NCBI GenBank assembly: GCA_903910005.1
Contig: CAIVXW010000345.1
Span: 1-37,136 of the forward strand
Direction of reading: 5' to 3'
DNA: 37,136 nucleotides
Source of the DNA: an uncultured Methylococcaceae bacterium
Lineage (GTDB): Bacteria > Pseudomonadota > Gammaproteobacteria > Methylococcales > Methylococcaceae
This document shows positions 24,708 to 32,655 of this stretch, in pieces. A program made the translations under genes and the position numbers. The notes under the pieces are model-generated. The model saw nothing but the letters and a program-made list of their open reading frames with translations. It was not told the DNA's origin and made no database searches. Each line of letters begins with the position of its first letter. Position 1 is the first letter of the stretch.

Positions 24708-25763
24708 ATGAAAGCCATTACTGCCAAAGCCGTTGACGCCTTCCGCTCAGTACCTGCCTATCAACGCTACCGTTATGCCATCATCGCCTTATCCTGCCTG
24801 TTGTTCCTCGGGCCTACCGCCATCCTGCCCGGACTGGCCGGTAATACGGACCTGTGCGGCAAACTGTGCATGCGCCGGTTTTACCTTTATTTTCCCGGCA
24901 TGAACTGGGATGACCTCTGGATGCATGTCTCGGTGGCCCTGATCGGGGTGATCGCCTTTTTTGCCATCATCACCTTTACCTTTTTCTTCGGGCGCATCTG
25001 GTGTTCGTTCATCTGTCCTGTGGGGGGATTTGCCGAACTGGTCAGCCGCAGCCTCAATGACCGCTGGAAGATCGAATACCGTTCGTTGCCGCAGGTGCAG
25101 ATTCGCTACGGTTATCTGGGGGTTTATCTGGTGCTGATGCCCAGCCTCGGCATCAGTGCCTGTACCCTCTGCAATTTCATCACCGTGCCGCGCTTTGTCG
25201 AAGCCCTGAGCGGCGGCATCACCGGCCTGGCCTTTCTGTTTTCCACCGTAGGGCTGGCCAATCTTTCCCTGTTGTTTTTGCTGGGTTTTTTTGCCAGCAA
25301 GGGGCGGGCGTATTGTCAGTTTCTGTGTCCCATCGGAGCCATTGATGCCCTGGTTAACCGCCTGGGAGCCCGCTTTCCCTTTACCTATCACATCCGGGTG
25401 GACAAACAACGCTGTACCGGCTGCAACGCCTGCGCCCACGGCTGCATGTGTGGAGCCATCAAGATGGTGGATCGGGTGGCAGTAGTCGATCAATTGTCGT
25501 GCATGTCCTGTCACGAGTGTGTCGATTTGTGTGACTGGAATGCCATTGAATGGACACCGGCCGCCCGCAACAAAACCCCCAAACGGGTCAAACGCGGGGT
25601 GCAGATACATCCCGAACCCCAGTGGCAGGCCATTGAGATCAGGCCGCGCACCCCAACCAAAACCCCAACCAAAACCCCGACCGTCAACTGGGCGCGGGTG
25701 GCCAACGGCGTCATTTTCACCAGCGTGGCCACTGTCATTGCCGTAACCGCCTGGATGAACTGA
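24708..25763 (+). CDS. NapH-type membrane polyferredoxin (4Fe-4S)
   Basis: A 351-residue inner-membrane protein of the NapH/NosR/CcoG-like group. It has several membrane helices, two CX3CP motifs, WCSFICPVG (C99, C103) and YCQFLCPIG (C203, C207), and two 4Fe-4S ferredoxin motifs, CTGCNACAHGC (from C236) and CMSCHECVDLC (from C265). A TPTKTPTKTPT tract precedes a last hydrophobic helix (about 330-349). In NapH-type proteins the clusters face the cytoplasm and link quinol or cytosolic donors to periplasmic haems. The CMSCH string is part of the ferredoxin motif, not a haem site. Its stop overlaps the diflavin-cytochrome start (TGATG). Confidence 0.88.
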   Translation: MKAITAKAVDAFRSVPAYQRYRYAIIALSCLLFLGPTAILPGLAGNTDLCGKLCMRRFYLYFPGMNWDDLWMHVSVALIGVIAFFAIITFTFFFGRIWCSFICPVGGFAELVSRSLNDRWKIEYRSLPQVQIRYGYLGVYLVLMPSLGISACTLCNFITVPRFVEALSGGITGLAFLFSTVGLANLSLLFLLGFFASKGRAYCQFLCPIGAIDALVNRLGARFPFTYHIRVDKQRCTGCNACAHGCMCGAIKMVDRVAVVDQLSCMSCHECVDLCDWNAIEWTPAARNKTPKRVKRGVQIHPEPQWQAIEIRPRTPTKTPTKTPTVNWARVANGVIFTSVATVIAVTAWMN

Positions 25764-28645
25764 TGCTGATAGTCCTGCTCTGGTTAATCGGGCTGTTGAC
25801 CGGCCCGGTTGCCGCCGCCGAACGTCACAGTGATCCGGATGGCTGTTTTTCCTGCCATGGCCTGCCGGGGCTGGAGTTTATTGACGCGCAAGGCGTGAGG
25901 CGGGTCGCCAGCATCCTGCAAAGCGATTATTACGGTTCGCTGCACGGCAGCGTACCCTGCAAGGACTGCCACCGCCAGATTGAGCGTTATCCGCACAAGC
26001 CGGAAGAAGGCCTGGTGAACTGCGCTGAGTCCTGCCACGTCGAGGAACCCTCCGATGGCAAGCCCTTCAGCCACAAGGCGGTGGTGGACGAATTCAAAAC
26101 CTCGGCGCACGGTTCCGGCCACGCTCCCGGGGCCACCCGCGACTTCCACGGCGGCAATCGCCTGAAAGAAGCCAGCGATGAGCAGAATCCGTCCTGCCGT
26201 CGCTGTCACGCCAACACGCCCTATATCAAGGATACCCAAATGGCCGCCTTCAAGGAGGCCTTCAATCACACTGAAACCGAGTGCGGGGTTTGTCATCAGG
26301 GCGAGACCTGGCGTAACCAGTACAGTGGCCATATCCTGCGCCGCCTGGTCGGTCACAATTATTCCAAGGCCGATGCCAACCAGATGTGCATTGATTGCCA
26401 TGCCAATCAGACCCTCATGGAGAAGGTCAAACTGGAAGACCCGCTGACCCATGAGAAAAAACCGGCCAGTTTTCGCTTTACCCATGCGGTCGACAGTTAT
26501 GCCAAAAGTCTGCACGGTCGTTTGATCCAGGTGGGGGTTGAGGCCGGCGCCAACTGCATTGATTGCCACGCGCCCACCGGATTCCGCCACGGCATCCAGC
26601 GTGACGAGCAGTTTACCGCCTCAACCCATCCGGCCCATCTGGCGCAGACCTGTGCCACGACCGGCTGCCACGGCTATGCCCTCAAGGCGGCCAATGGTCA
26701 CTTTGTACAAACCGACATGCACAATGTGGCCTGGTTGCGGCTGGATGTATTGCCGTCCTGGCTGGATGCCAAACGGCTGGATTCGCTGTACTACCGCATG
26801 GACTGGGTGCTGGCTCCGCTGGCGGTTCTGTTCGCCCTGGCCAGTCTGGTGTGGTACCTGCGCCCGACCGCCCACACGGCCATTCTGGGCCATACCCGGT
26901 TTCTGCGGGTCATGACCGAGGCCGACACCCCGCCGGGCTGGCTGGCCCGCTGGCTGCGCCACTGGCGCAAGACGGCGGCAGCACCGGAGCCAGCCGGGGT
27001 TGAAACCGGATGGACCACGCTGCTGTATGCCTCACAGACCGGCAATGGCGAGAGTCTGGCCGAGGCCATGGCAGCCCTGATCGAACAGGCCGGTTTTACC
27101 CGTTTTCGGGTGGTCAACATGGCCGATTATGACCCGGCCCGACTGATTTACGAGCAGCAGGTGTTCATCATCACCAGCACCCACGGCGACGGCGAACCGC
27201 CGTTACCGGCTCACAAACTGTACGCCTACCTGCACGGGCCGGACGCACCGGTACTGGCTCCGCTGCAATACGGGGTGCTGGCACTGGGCGACAGCGGCTA
27301 CCGGCAATTCTGCAAGGCGGGCAAGGATTTTGACGCCATTCTGGAAAAACTGGGGGCCGAACGGGTGTTGCCCCGGGTGGATGCCGATGCCGATTTCGAA
27401 CCCGCTGCCACGGCCTGGCTGGACGCCGTCATCGACCGCTACCGCACCGTGTCCGGGGATGTTGGCAACCTGCCAGGCGTATCGTTCAGCAGCAGTCGGT
27501 CGACCGGTTCCGGTGATAAACCGGACGGTTACGGCAAGCACAACCCCTATCCGGCCCGCATTGTGGTCAACCGTCGGTTGAACGGCCAGGGTTCCAGCAA
27601 GGACACCCGCCACATCGAGATTGACCTCGACACGTCCGGACTGATCTATGAGGCCGGTGATGCCCTGGGCGTCGTGCCCCGAAACAACCCGCGTTACGTG
27701 GAACACCTGCTGGAGGTTCTCAATGTGGATGGCTACAGCGAAGTCAGTCCCGGTCAGGACACCCTGACCGTGCGCGAAGCCTTTTACAGTCATCTGGACA
27801 TCACCGGACTCAGCCGGGTACTGATGGAAAAATATGCCGACATCGCCGACAGCCAGCCGCTGCGGGAACTGCTGGCTCAACCGGAACAGACCTTTCAGAA
27901 TTACGTCTACGGCCGTCACCTGGTGGATATGCTGCTGGATTTTCCCTCCGCCGCCTGGAGCCTCAATGATCTGGTCAACATCCTGCGCCGCCTGCCGCCC
28001 CGGTTATACTCGATTGCCTCCAGCATGAAAGCGGTCGGCAATCAGGTTCACCTGACCGTAGGCACGGTGCGCTACCACGCCCACGGACGCGACCGCGAAG
28101 GCGTATGCTCGACCTTCCTGGGGGATCGGATTGGCCAGAATGAACGGGTCGGTGTTTTTGTCCAGGCCAACCCGCACTTCCGGTTGCCGTCAGCCGGTGA
28201 CACCGACGTCATCATGGTGGGACCCGGCACCGGCATTGCCCCGTTCCGCAGCTTTATCCAGGAACGTGAAGCCACCGGAGCGACCGGTAAAAACTGGCTG
28301 TTTTTCGGGGATCAGCGGCGCGATTGCGATTTTCTCTATGCCGAGGAATGGGAGCAGCGTCAGCATCAGGGGGTGCTGACCCGGCTTGACCTGGCCTTTT
28401 CCCGCGATCAGGCCGACAAGGTCTACGTCCAGACCCGCATGCAGCAACAGGGGCGGCTGATTTATGACTGGCTGGAAAACGGAGCCTGCTTCTACGTGTG
28501 CGGCGACGCCTCGCGCATGGCCCAGGACGTACACCAAACCCTGCTGCACATTGTGCAAACGGAGGCCGGCATCAGCCGGGAACGGGCCGAAGAATACCTT
28601 GCCGCCCTGATGCAGGGCGGACGTTATCTGCGGGACGTGTATTGA
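25763..28645 (+). CDS. Octahaem cytochrome c fused to a CysJ-like NADPH diflavin reductase
   Basis: A 960-residue three-part protein. Residues 1-19 are a signal-like segment. Residues 25-325 are an exported cytochrome with six CXXCH motifs plus CAESCH (C87-H92) and CATTGCH (C297-H303), giving eight predicted haems. Residues 348-365 are a membrane helix followed by a basic stretch (positive-inside, so the rest is cytoplasmic). Residues 416-560 are an FMN flavodoxin domain (LLYASQTGNGESLAEA). Residues 595-960 are an FAD/NADPH module with RLYSIASS, GVCSTFL, GPGTGIAPFRSF, YVCGDASRMAQDV and the C-terminal YLRDVY, as in CysJ. No CysI partner is adjacent. I infer NADPH-to-periplasm electron transfer, or the reverse. 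The frame is continuous with no frameshift seen. Confidence 0.92.
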   Translation: MLIVLLWLIGLLTGPVAAAERHSDPDGCFSCHGLPGLEFIDAQGVRRVASILQSDYYGSLHGSVPCKDCHRQIERYPHKPEEGLVNCAESCHVEEPSDGKPFSHKAVVDEFKTSAHGSGHAPGATRDFHGGNRLKEASDEQNPSCRRCHANTPYIKDTQMAAFKEAFNHTETECGVCHQGETWRNQYSGHILRRLVGHNYSKADANQMCIDCHANQTLMEKVKLEDPLTHEKKPASFRFTHAVDSYAKSLHGRLIQVGVEAGANCIDCHAPTGFRHGIQRDEQFTASTHPAHLAQTCATTGCHGYALKAANGHFVQTDMHNVAWLRLDVLPSWLDAKRLDSLYYRMDWVLAPLAVLFALASLVWYLRPTAHTAILGHTRFLRVMTEADTPPGWLARWLRHWRKTAAAPEPAGVETGWTTLLYASQTGNGESLAEAMAALIEQAGFTRFRVVNMADYDPARLIYEQQVFIITSTHGDGEPPLPAHKLYAYLHGPDAPVLAPLQYGVLALGDSGYRQFCKAGKDFDAILEKLGAERVLPRVDADADFEPAATAWLDAVIDRYRTVSGDVGNLPGVSFSSSRSTGSGDKPDGYGKHNPYPARIVVNRRLNGQGSSKDTRHIEIDLDTSGLIYEAGDALGVVPRNNPRYVEHLLEVLNVDGYSEVSPGQDTLTVREAFYSHLDITGLSRVLMEKYADIADSQPLRELLAQPEQTFQNYVYGRHLVDMLLDFPSAAWSLNDLVNILRRLPPRLYSIASSMKAVGNQVHLTVGTVRYHAHGRDREGVCSTFLGDRIGQNERVGVFVQANPHFRLPSAGDTDVIMVGPGTGIAPFRSFIQEREATGATGKNWLFFGDQRRDCDFLYAEEWEQRQHQGVLTRLDLAFSRDQADKVYVQTRMQQQGRLIYDWLENGACFYVCGDASRMAQDVHQTLLHIVQTEAGISRERAEEYLAALMQGGRYLRDVY

Positions 28646-28684
28646 CGGCATCGTCCGTGTTGCCGGTTTGACGAGGCAGTGTAT

Positions 28685-29995
28685 TCAGCCTCTGCGGTTT
28701 TTGAGGTAAAGCGAACGGCCCAGACTACGCAACCGGGTGTTGGAGGCTTCCCAGGTTCCTTGATCAATGAAAACCCACAGCAGGGGAATTCGGCGGGCCT
28801 TGCGGGTACGCGGGCAGGGGGCACAGCCGTCGGTTACGATCAGGACGCCGTCGTAATCGGGGTGTTGGTCGAGGTAGTCGATCACGGCATTGAAGTTGGT
28901 GCCTCCCCGCCCGCTGACGGTCATTTCGCGGCGAGCCCGCTTGAGGCTCTGTACCGTGCCCTGGATTTCCGTGTCGAAAGCGACGACATCAATGGACTCA
29001 ATGCCGTAACGAAAAAACCGGTTGACCATCGAGAATGCCAGAGCCAGGTCGTCGGTGCCCATGGAGCCGCTGACATCCACGGCGACCAGCAGACGGGTGG
29101 TGAAGTCGTAGCGGCTGCCCTGGTAGAGAAAACCGTAACGGCGGCTGCATTTCATGCGGGTCAGGCGACGCTGGCGCGATAACACCGATTGGTGGAACAG
29201 ACGCAGTACGCTGCGGTAATCCAGTTGAGGCTGGCGGTTGGCGAGTATCCGTTCGCGCAAACTGCCGGGCAGGTTGCCCCAGTGCTGGTTGAGTTCGGCA
29301 TCGCTGACCCGGCTGTCGATTTTTTCGCTGAATAGTTCATCGTTTTGCCAGTCACGGGTGTTTTCCTGGCCGGTCTCGGGTGAATGCAGGTGATCGTCCA
29401 GCCGGTGGGGGCTGCCTGTGGTATCCGTCGGGGCGGCTGACCGGGGTTGTGGGGTACGCCCGGCGGGTTCCGGCGATTCCGGCGTTGTGTCGGCGGAAGC
29501 CGACCCCGTGGGAGGGGAGGGCGGTTGCTGCGGTGGCGGCACGGTTTCCGTTGTGTCGTCACCACCCGCCGTAGCGGAGGACTGCCGGGCCTGTTCCAGC
29601 AACCGGTAATGATAGAACTCGTAAAACTGCCGGTCATGGTCGTGATGTCCGAATACATCGACTGCCCGGGGCAAGGCGATCGGCAGGGTGCCCAGATGTT
29701 CGGCCAGGGTGATGTTGCTGGCCTGCCAGGCGATATGGGCCGGTGCCAGGCAGCGCGAGTAGGGATGTTTCAGCAGGATGCGGACGGCCTCACAGCGCAT
29801 GACCGCTTCAAGCTGGATGGGCGTCAGGCTGTCAATGAAATCCGGGTTGTAACGAATGATTCCGGCACCGACGCGGAGCGTACTCACTGCGGCACTGATG
29901 ACCTGGTGATCGCTCCAGATGCTGAACAGCAAAGGCTCATTCAGAAACCAGCGTTCCAGCACTTTTTGCATCCGTTCCCGCGCCAGTGTACTCAT
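28685..29995 (-). CDS. VWA-domain protein with degenerate DUF2201-type metallopeptidase region
   Basis: A 436-residue cytoplasmic protein. The N-terminal 130 residues resemble the putative metallopeptidase domain of DUF2201 proteins, but the place expected for HExxH reads RCEAVRILLKHP, so the zinc site seems lost. A long Pro/Ser/Thr-rich linker follows. The C-terminal VWA-like domain keeps the MIDAS residues: DVSGS, the Thr in GRGGTNF, and VTDG. It forms an operon with an upstream MoxR ATPase seven bases away, the usual pairing of a chaperone-like AAA protein with a VWA adaptor. Its target is unknown. Confidence 0.82.
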   Translation of the reverse strand: MSTLARERMQKVLERWFLNEPLLFSIWSDHQVISAAVSTLRVGAGIIRYNPDFIDSLTPIQLEAVMRCEAVRILLKHPYSRCLAPAHIAWQASNITLAEHLGTLPIALPRAVDVFGHHDHDRQFYEFYHYRLLEQARQSSATAGGDDTTETVPPPQQPPSPPTGSASADTTPESPEPAGRTPQPRSAAPTDTTGSPHRLDDHLHSPETGQENTRDWQNDELFSEKIDSRVSDAELNQHWGNLPGSLRERILANRQPQLDYRSVLRLFHQSVLSRQRRLTRMKCSRRYGFLYQGSRYDFTTRLLVAVDVSGSMGTDDLALAFSMVNRFFRYGIESIDVVAFDTEIQGTVQSLKRARREMTVSGRGGTNFNAVIDYLDQHPDYDGVLIVTDGCAPCPRTRKARRIPLLWVFIDQGTWEASNTRLRSLGRSLYLKNRRG

Positions 29996-30002
29996 GGGCC
30001 TG

Positions 30003-31088
30003 TCAGGTGATGGTACCGATGTAGTCGGTTAAGAGCGTCAGAATTTCCACCGAACCGGCGCAGAGGGCCATGGCCCGGGTATAACGGGGGTTTTCCAGTT
30101 GGGTGGCAAAATGTGCCAGTGCTTCGTTGTGACGGGCGGTCCTGAGGAATTTGAGATAGGCCAGCAGATTGGCCGGTATCATTTTGGCGTCATCGGTTGC
30201 CAGGGGTTGCGGCAAGCCATGCAGCCACAGCAGCATCCGTTCATTCAGTTGAACCAGTTCGTGCAGGGCCAGGCGTTTGACTTTGGCCTGGTGTTCTTTC
30301 CAGTGGCGCAGTACCTGTTCCGGGCCGAGTTGTCCGGTTGCCCCCAGATATTGTTGCAGAGCCACGGCGGCTGCCGTTCCCACCATGCCGGCAATGGCTT
30401 TGGTGTGCAGGTTTTGCAAGTCATTCACCGTCGCCATGAAACGGGCAACCCGTACCCAGGCGCGGCGATCCGGGGTTTTGTTCAGGTCGGAGTAGCCCAC
30501 CAGATCGTCGCGGGTTTTGGCTCCATCCAGATGCAACGGATTGGCCTGGATGAAATCCAGTACCCGGCCATCCAGTGCCTGGTTTTTGCCCCATACCAGC
30601 CAGTCTTCCACCGTAGGGGTGAATTCATACAGGTTGAAACGCGATAGCAGGGCGGGGTCGAGTTCAGTCAACTGGTATTCGTCACCGTGGTTGATGGCGG
30701 CAACCACCCGGCTGCCCGGCGGCAGGCTTTTACCGGCCAGTCGCCGGTTGAGGGCCAGATCAAACACCGCCTGCAGGATCTCCGGGCGGGCCCGGTTGAG
30801 TTCGTCCAGAAACAGTACGATGGGCTGGTTGGCCGCAGGCCACCAGTACGGCGGCAGGAAGACCGAGCGTCCGCTGGTTTCATCCTTGTGCATCAGCCCG
30901 ATCAGATCACCCGGATCGCTCATCTGTCCCAGAAAAAACCCTTCAACCGCGAGTCCCATGGCGGTGTAGCAGGTTCGGATCAGTTCTGACTTACCGATGC
31001 CGTGCCGACCCGATACCATGATGTTCTGGTCAGCCGGGGTCAGTTTCAATACTTCCTGCAGTTCCAGTGCGTCCAGACGTATGGCCAT
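30003..31088 (-). CDS. MoxR-type AAA+ ATPase
   Basis: A 361-residue AAA+ protein with Walker A GRHGIGKS (27-34), Walker B VLFLDEL (91-97), sensor-1-like AAINHG and arginine-finger region LDPALLSRFNLYEF. Such ATPases act with VWA proteins in maturing or remodelling protein complexes, including metalloenzymes. It starts three bases after the unknown gene upstream and is followed by the VWA gene, so the three form one operon on the minus strand. It ends opposite the cytochrome operon, and a functional link to that operon is only possible, not shown. Confidence 0.9.
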   Translation of the reverse strand: MAIRLDALELQEVLKLTPADQNIMVSGRHGIGKSELIRTCYTAMGLAVEGFFLGQMSDPGDLIGLMHKDETSGRSVFLPPYWWPAANQPIVLFLDELNRARPEILQAVFDLALNRRLAGKSLPPGSRVVAAINHGDEYQLTELDPALLSRFNLYEFTPTVEDWLVWGKNQALDGRVLDFIQANPLHLDGAKTRDDLVGYSDLNKTPDRRAWVRVARFMATVNDLQNLHTKAIAGMVGTAAAVALQQYLGATGQLGPEQVLRHWKEHQAKVKRLALHELVQLNERMLLWLHGLPQPLATDDAKMIPANLLAYLKFLRTARHNEALAHFATQLENPRYTRAMALCAGSVEILTLLTDYIGTIT

Positions 31089-31091
31089 CGG

Positions 31092-31949
31092 TTATACCCC
31101 GGTTATGGTTGGGTCAGCGGTCGGTTGCGGCTCATTCCAGCCAGCGTCATGGCCATAATGGCGGCACTGTTCGGTTCTGAAGCTGATGCGACGCCGGTTG
31201 AGTGACAGGAGCCGGGTCACCGCGTCGTGCAATTCCGGCAGGGCACTTTCAAACTGGGTGAAGGGAATGGATATCCGCAGTTGATTGCCGCTCTCCAGTC
31301 TGATCAAAATGATGATGAAACGACTGGAGGTTTCCACCTTGAATGCAAAACCTTCGGTGTTGGCGATTTGCTGAACCTGTGCCTTGATGGCACTGGTCTG
31401 GAGTGAGCGTACCCTGTTTTTTTTCTGGATGGCGAGTAAGTCACCGTTCAGACCCTCGCCGATACCGGCAAGCAGGGCCAGTAAATCGTGCTGGCTGTGC
31501 AAGTAGCGGACGGCATTTTCCTCGTGCAGGTATTGGCTGAGTTGCTCCGGATCAAAATAATCGCCCCAGCGTCTGGCGCGGGGAGCCAGCGTAATCAGCG
31601 CAGTTGCCCCATCGACCGGCAACCCGAGCCAGAATAACGGAACATCATGACTGGGTCTGTCACGGCTATCGTAGCTGTCATACCTTCTGCCACCCGGACG
31701 GGTATGGATCCCCATTTCCAGACGGATTTTTCCGATGTATTCCCAGACGTCACTGGCGGTAGCAGGTGATCGTGTTTTCTGCCCCCGGTAAGGGGCTTCC
31801 AGCGAGGCCTTGCAGCCGGAAAAAGCCGCCAGCAGGGGTTTGAGTACGGTATCAATCCACTCGCCCTGCGACAAACCGGCCAGGGTCCAGGGCACCGGCC
31901 GGGTGTGGGTGTTTTGGGTGTAAAGTTTGATCAGGGTGCTTTTCTGCAT
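31092..31949 (-). CDS. Unknown protein, first gene of the MoxR-VWA operon
   Basis: A 285-residue protein that I do not recognise. The start at 31949 (MQKSTLIKLYTQNTHTRPVP) is preferred; the ORF-track start lies within the upstream terminator region. No signal peptide or membrane helix is evident. The C-terminal third (FKVETSSRFIIILIRLESGN and what follows) alternates as beta strands, and the end is polar. Only three bases separate it from the MoxR gene, suggesting that it is a dedicated partner or client of the MoxR-VWA pair. Confidence 0.7.
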   Translation of the reverse strand: MQKSTLIKLYTQNTHTRPVPWTLAGLSQGEWIDTVLKPLLAAFSGCKASLEAPYRGQKTRSPATASDVWEYIGKIRLEMGIHTRPGGRRYDSYDSRDRPSHDVPLFWLGLPVDGATALITLAPRARRWGDYFDPEQLSQYLHEENAVRYLHSQHDLLALLAGIGEGLNGDLLAIQKKNRVRSLQTSAIKAQVQQIANTEGFAFKVETSSRFIIILIRLESGNQLRISIPFTQFESALPELHDAVTRLLSLNRRRISFRTEQCRHYGHDAGWNEPQPTADPTITGV

Positions 31950-31992
31950 GCAGGTATCCCGTTTGGCAGCCTGATTACAAGGTTTGGGGCAT

Positions 31993-32021
31993 AAAAAAAG
32001 CCCGTGGATACAGGCTTTTTT
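31993..32021 (-). terminator. Rho-independent terminator of secG-tRNA-Leu
   Basis: On the minus strand AAAAAAGCCTGT-ATCC-ACGGGCTTTTTTT forms a GC-containing hairpin with a run of seven T. It lies about 40 bases after the tRNA-Leu gene and before the MoxR-VWA operon. As read on the plus strand it is nearly as strong, but no plus-strand gene ends here. Confidence 0.85.
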
Positions 32022-32062
32022 GTGGATCTCCAAACCTGTCAGGTATGCGGAAGATCAATGTT

Positions 32063-32147
32063 TGGTGCCGATGGTCGGACTCGAACCGACACGACTTGCG
32101 TCACCACCCCCTCAAGATGGCGTGTCTACCAGTTTCACCACATCGGC
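32063..32147 (-). tRNA. tRNA-Leu (anticodon GAG)
   Basis: The minus strand reads GCCGATG (acceptor 5' strand), a D arm with GGTAGACACG, the anticodon loop CTTGAGG (GAG), a long variable arm, GGTTCGAGTCC (T arm), CATCGGC-A and an encoded CCA. It is 85 nt and intact. The order secG then tRNA-Leu(GAG) is the same as E. coli secG-leuU. It is probably co-transcribed with secG and released by processing. Confidence 0.96.
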
Positions 32148-32157
32148 AATCAGAAAA

Positions 32158-32529
32158 CTATTTGTCCGTCTTTTGCTGCGGCAGGTCGGCGGCGGGAGCC
32201 GCTGTCGATTTTTCATCCGCTGCCACCGGCAGATCCGACGGCTTGGCGGCAGGCGAGGCCGACTCACTGACGGTATCCATCAAGTCCGGTGCCTTCATAT
32301 CCTTCCGGCTGGCGAGAAAGGACAGGCCAATACTGTTAATGAAAAAAACCGTGGCCAGTATGGCTGTCGTTCGGGATAAAAATGAAGACGCCCCGCGTGC
32401 ACCGAAAAGTGAGGTTGAAGCACCTCCGAAGCCGGCCCCTGCATCCGCACCACGCCCCTGCTGCACCATGATAAGGCCAATGATGGCCAGTGCCGTGAGG
32501 ACGTGAATGAAAGTTAATGCCTGATACAT
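32158..32529 (-). CDS. secG: Protein translocase subunit SecG
   Basis: A 123-residue SecYEG accessory subunit with two membrane helices. Family marks are LTFIHVLTALAIIGLIMVQQ, the GRGADAGAGFGG-S-SLFGARG loop and the second helix (TTAILATVFFINSIGLSF). The C-terminal tail is Ala/Pro/Lys-rich (KSTAAPAADLPQQKTDK), as is common in Proteobacteria. The tRNA-Leu gene follows by ten bases. Confidence 0.94.
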   Translation of the reverse strand: MYQALTFIHVLTALAIIGLIMVQQGRGADAGAGFGGASTSLFGARGASSFLSRTTAILATVFFINSIGLSFLASRKDMKAPDLMDTVSESASPAAKPSDLPVAADEKSTAAPAADLPQQKTDK

Positions 32530-32609
32530 TGTTTGTTTTATGGTTATGGCTGTGTCTCGGGAGGCTTGAGCGTGCTGCGAACCCTCAGGCCCTACGGTTA
32601 AGGGGGCGG

Positions 32610-32638
32610 ATTTTATAGAGTCATGGCTGTTTTTTCAA
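32610..32638 (-). promoter_or_regulatory. Promoter of secG-tRNA-Leu
   Basis: On the minus strand TTGAAA (32638-32633) and TAAAAT (32615-32610) are separated by 17 bases. The bases after the -10 box are CCGCCCCC, a GC-rich discriminator like those of stringently controlled stable-RNA promoters. The regulatory reading is an inference. Confidence 0.65.
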
Positions 32639-32655
32639 GACCTGACAGCGTCAGT

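Noticed and set aside
24789-25610. 273-residue minus-strand ORF opposite the polyferredoxin gene
   Set aside because: Shadow of a strongly conserved membrane protein gene; no independent support.
20653-28645. NrfA- or octahaem nitrite/tetrathionate reductase in the cytochrome operon
   Set aside because: No CXXCK or other substrate-haem motif was found in any of the cytochromes; the longer-spaced motifs end in CH and are ordinary predicted His-ligated sites.
25763-28645. Plain sulfite reductase flavoprotein (cysJ) annotation
   Set aside because: The C-terminal half is CysJ-like, but the exported octahaem domain, membrane helix and lack of cysI show that it is not the assimilatory enzyme.
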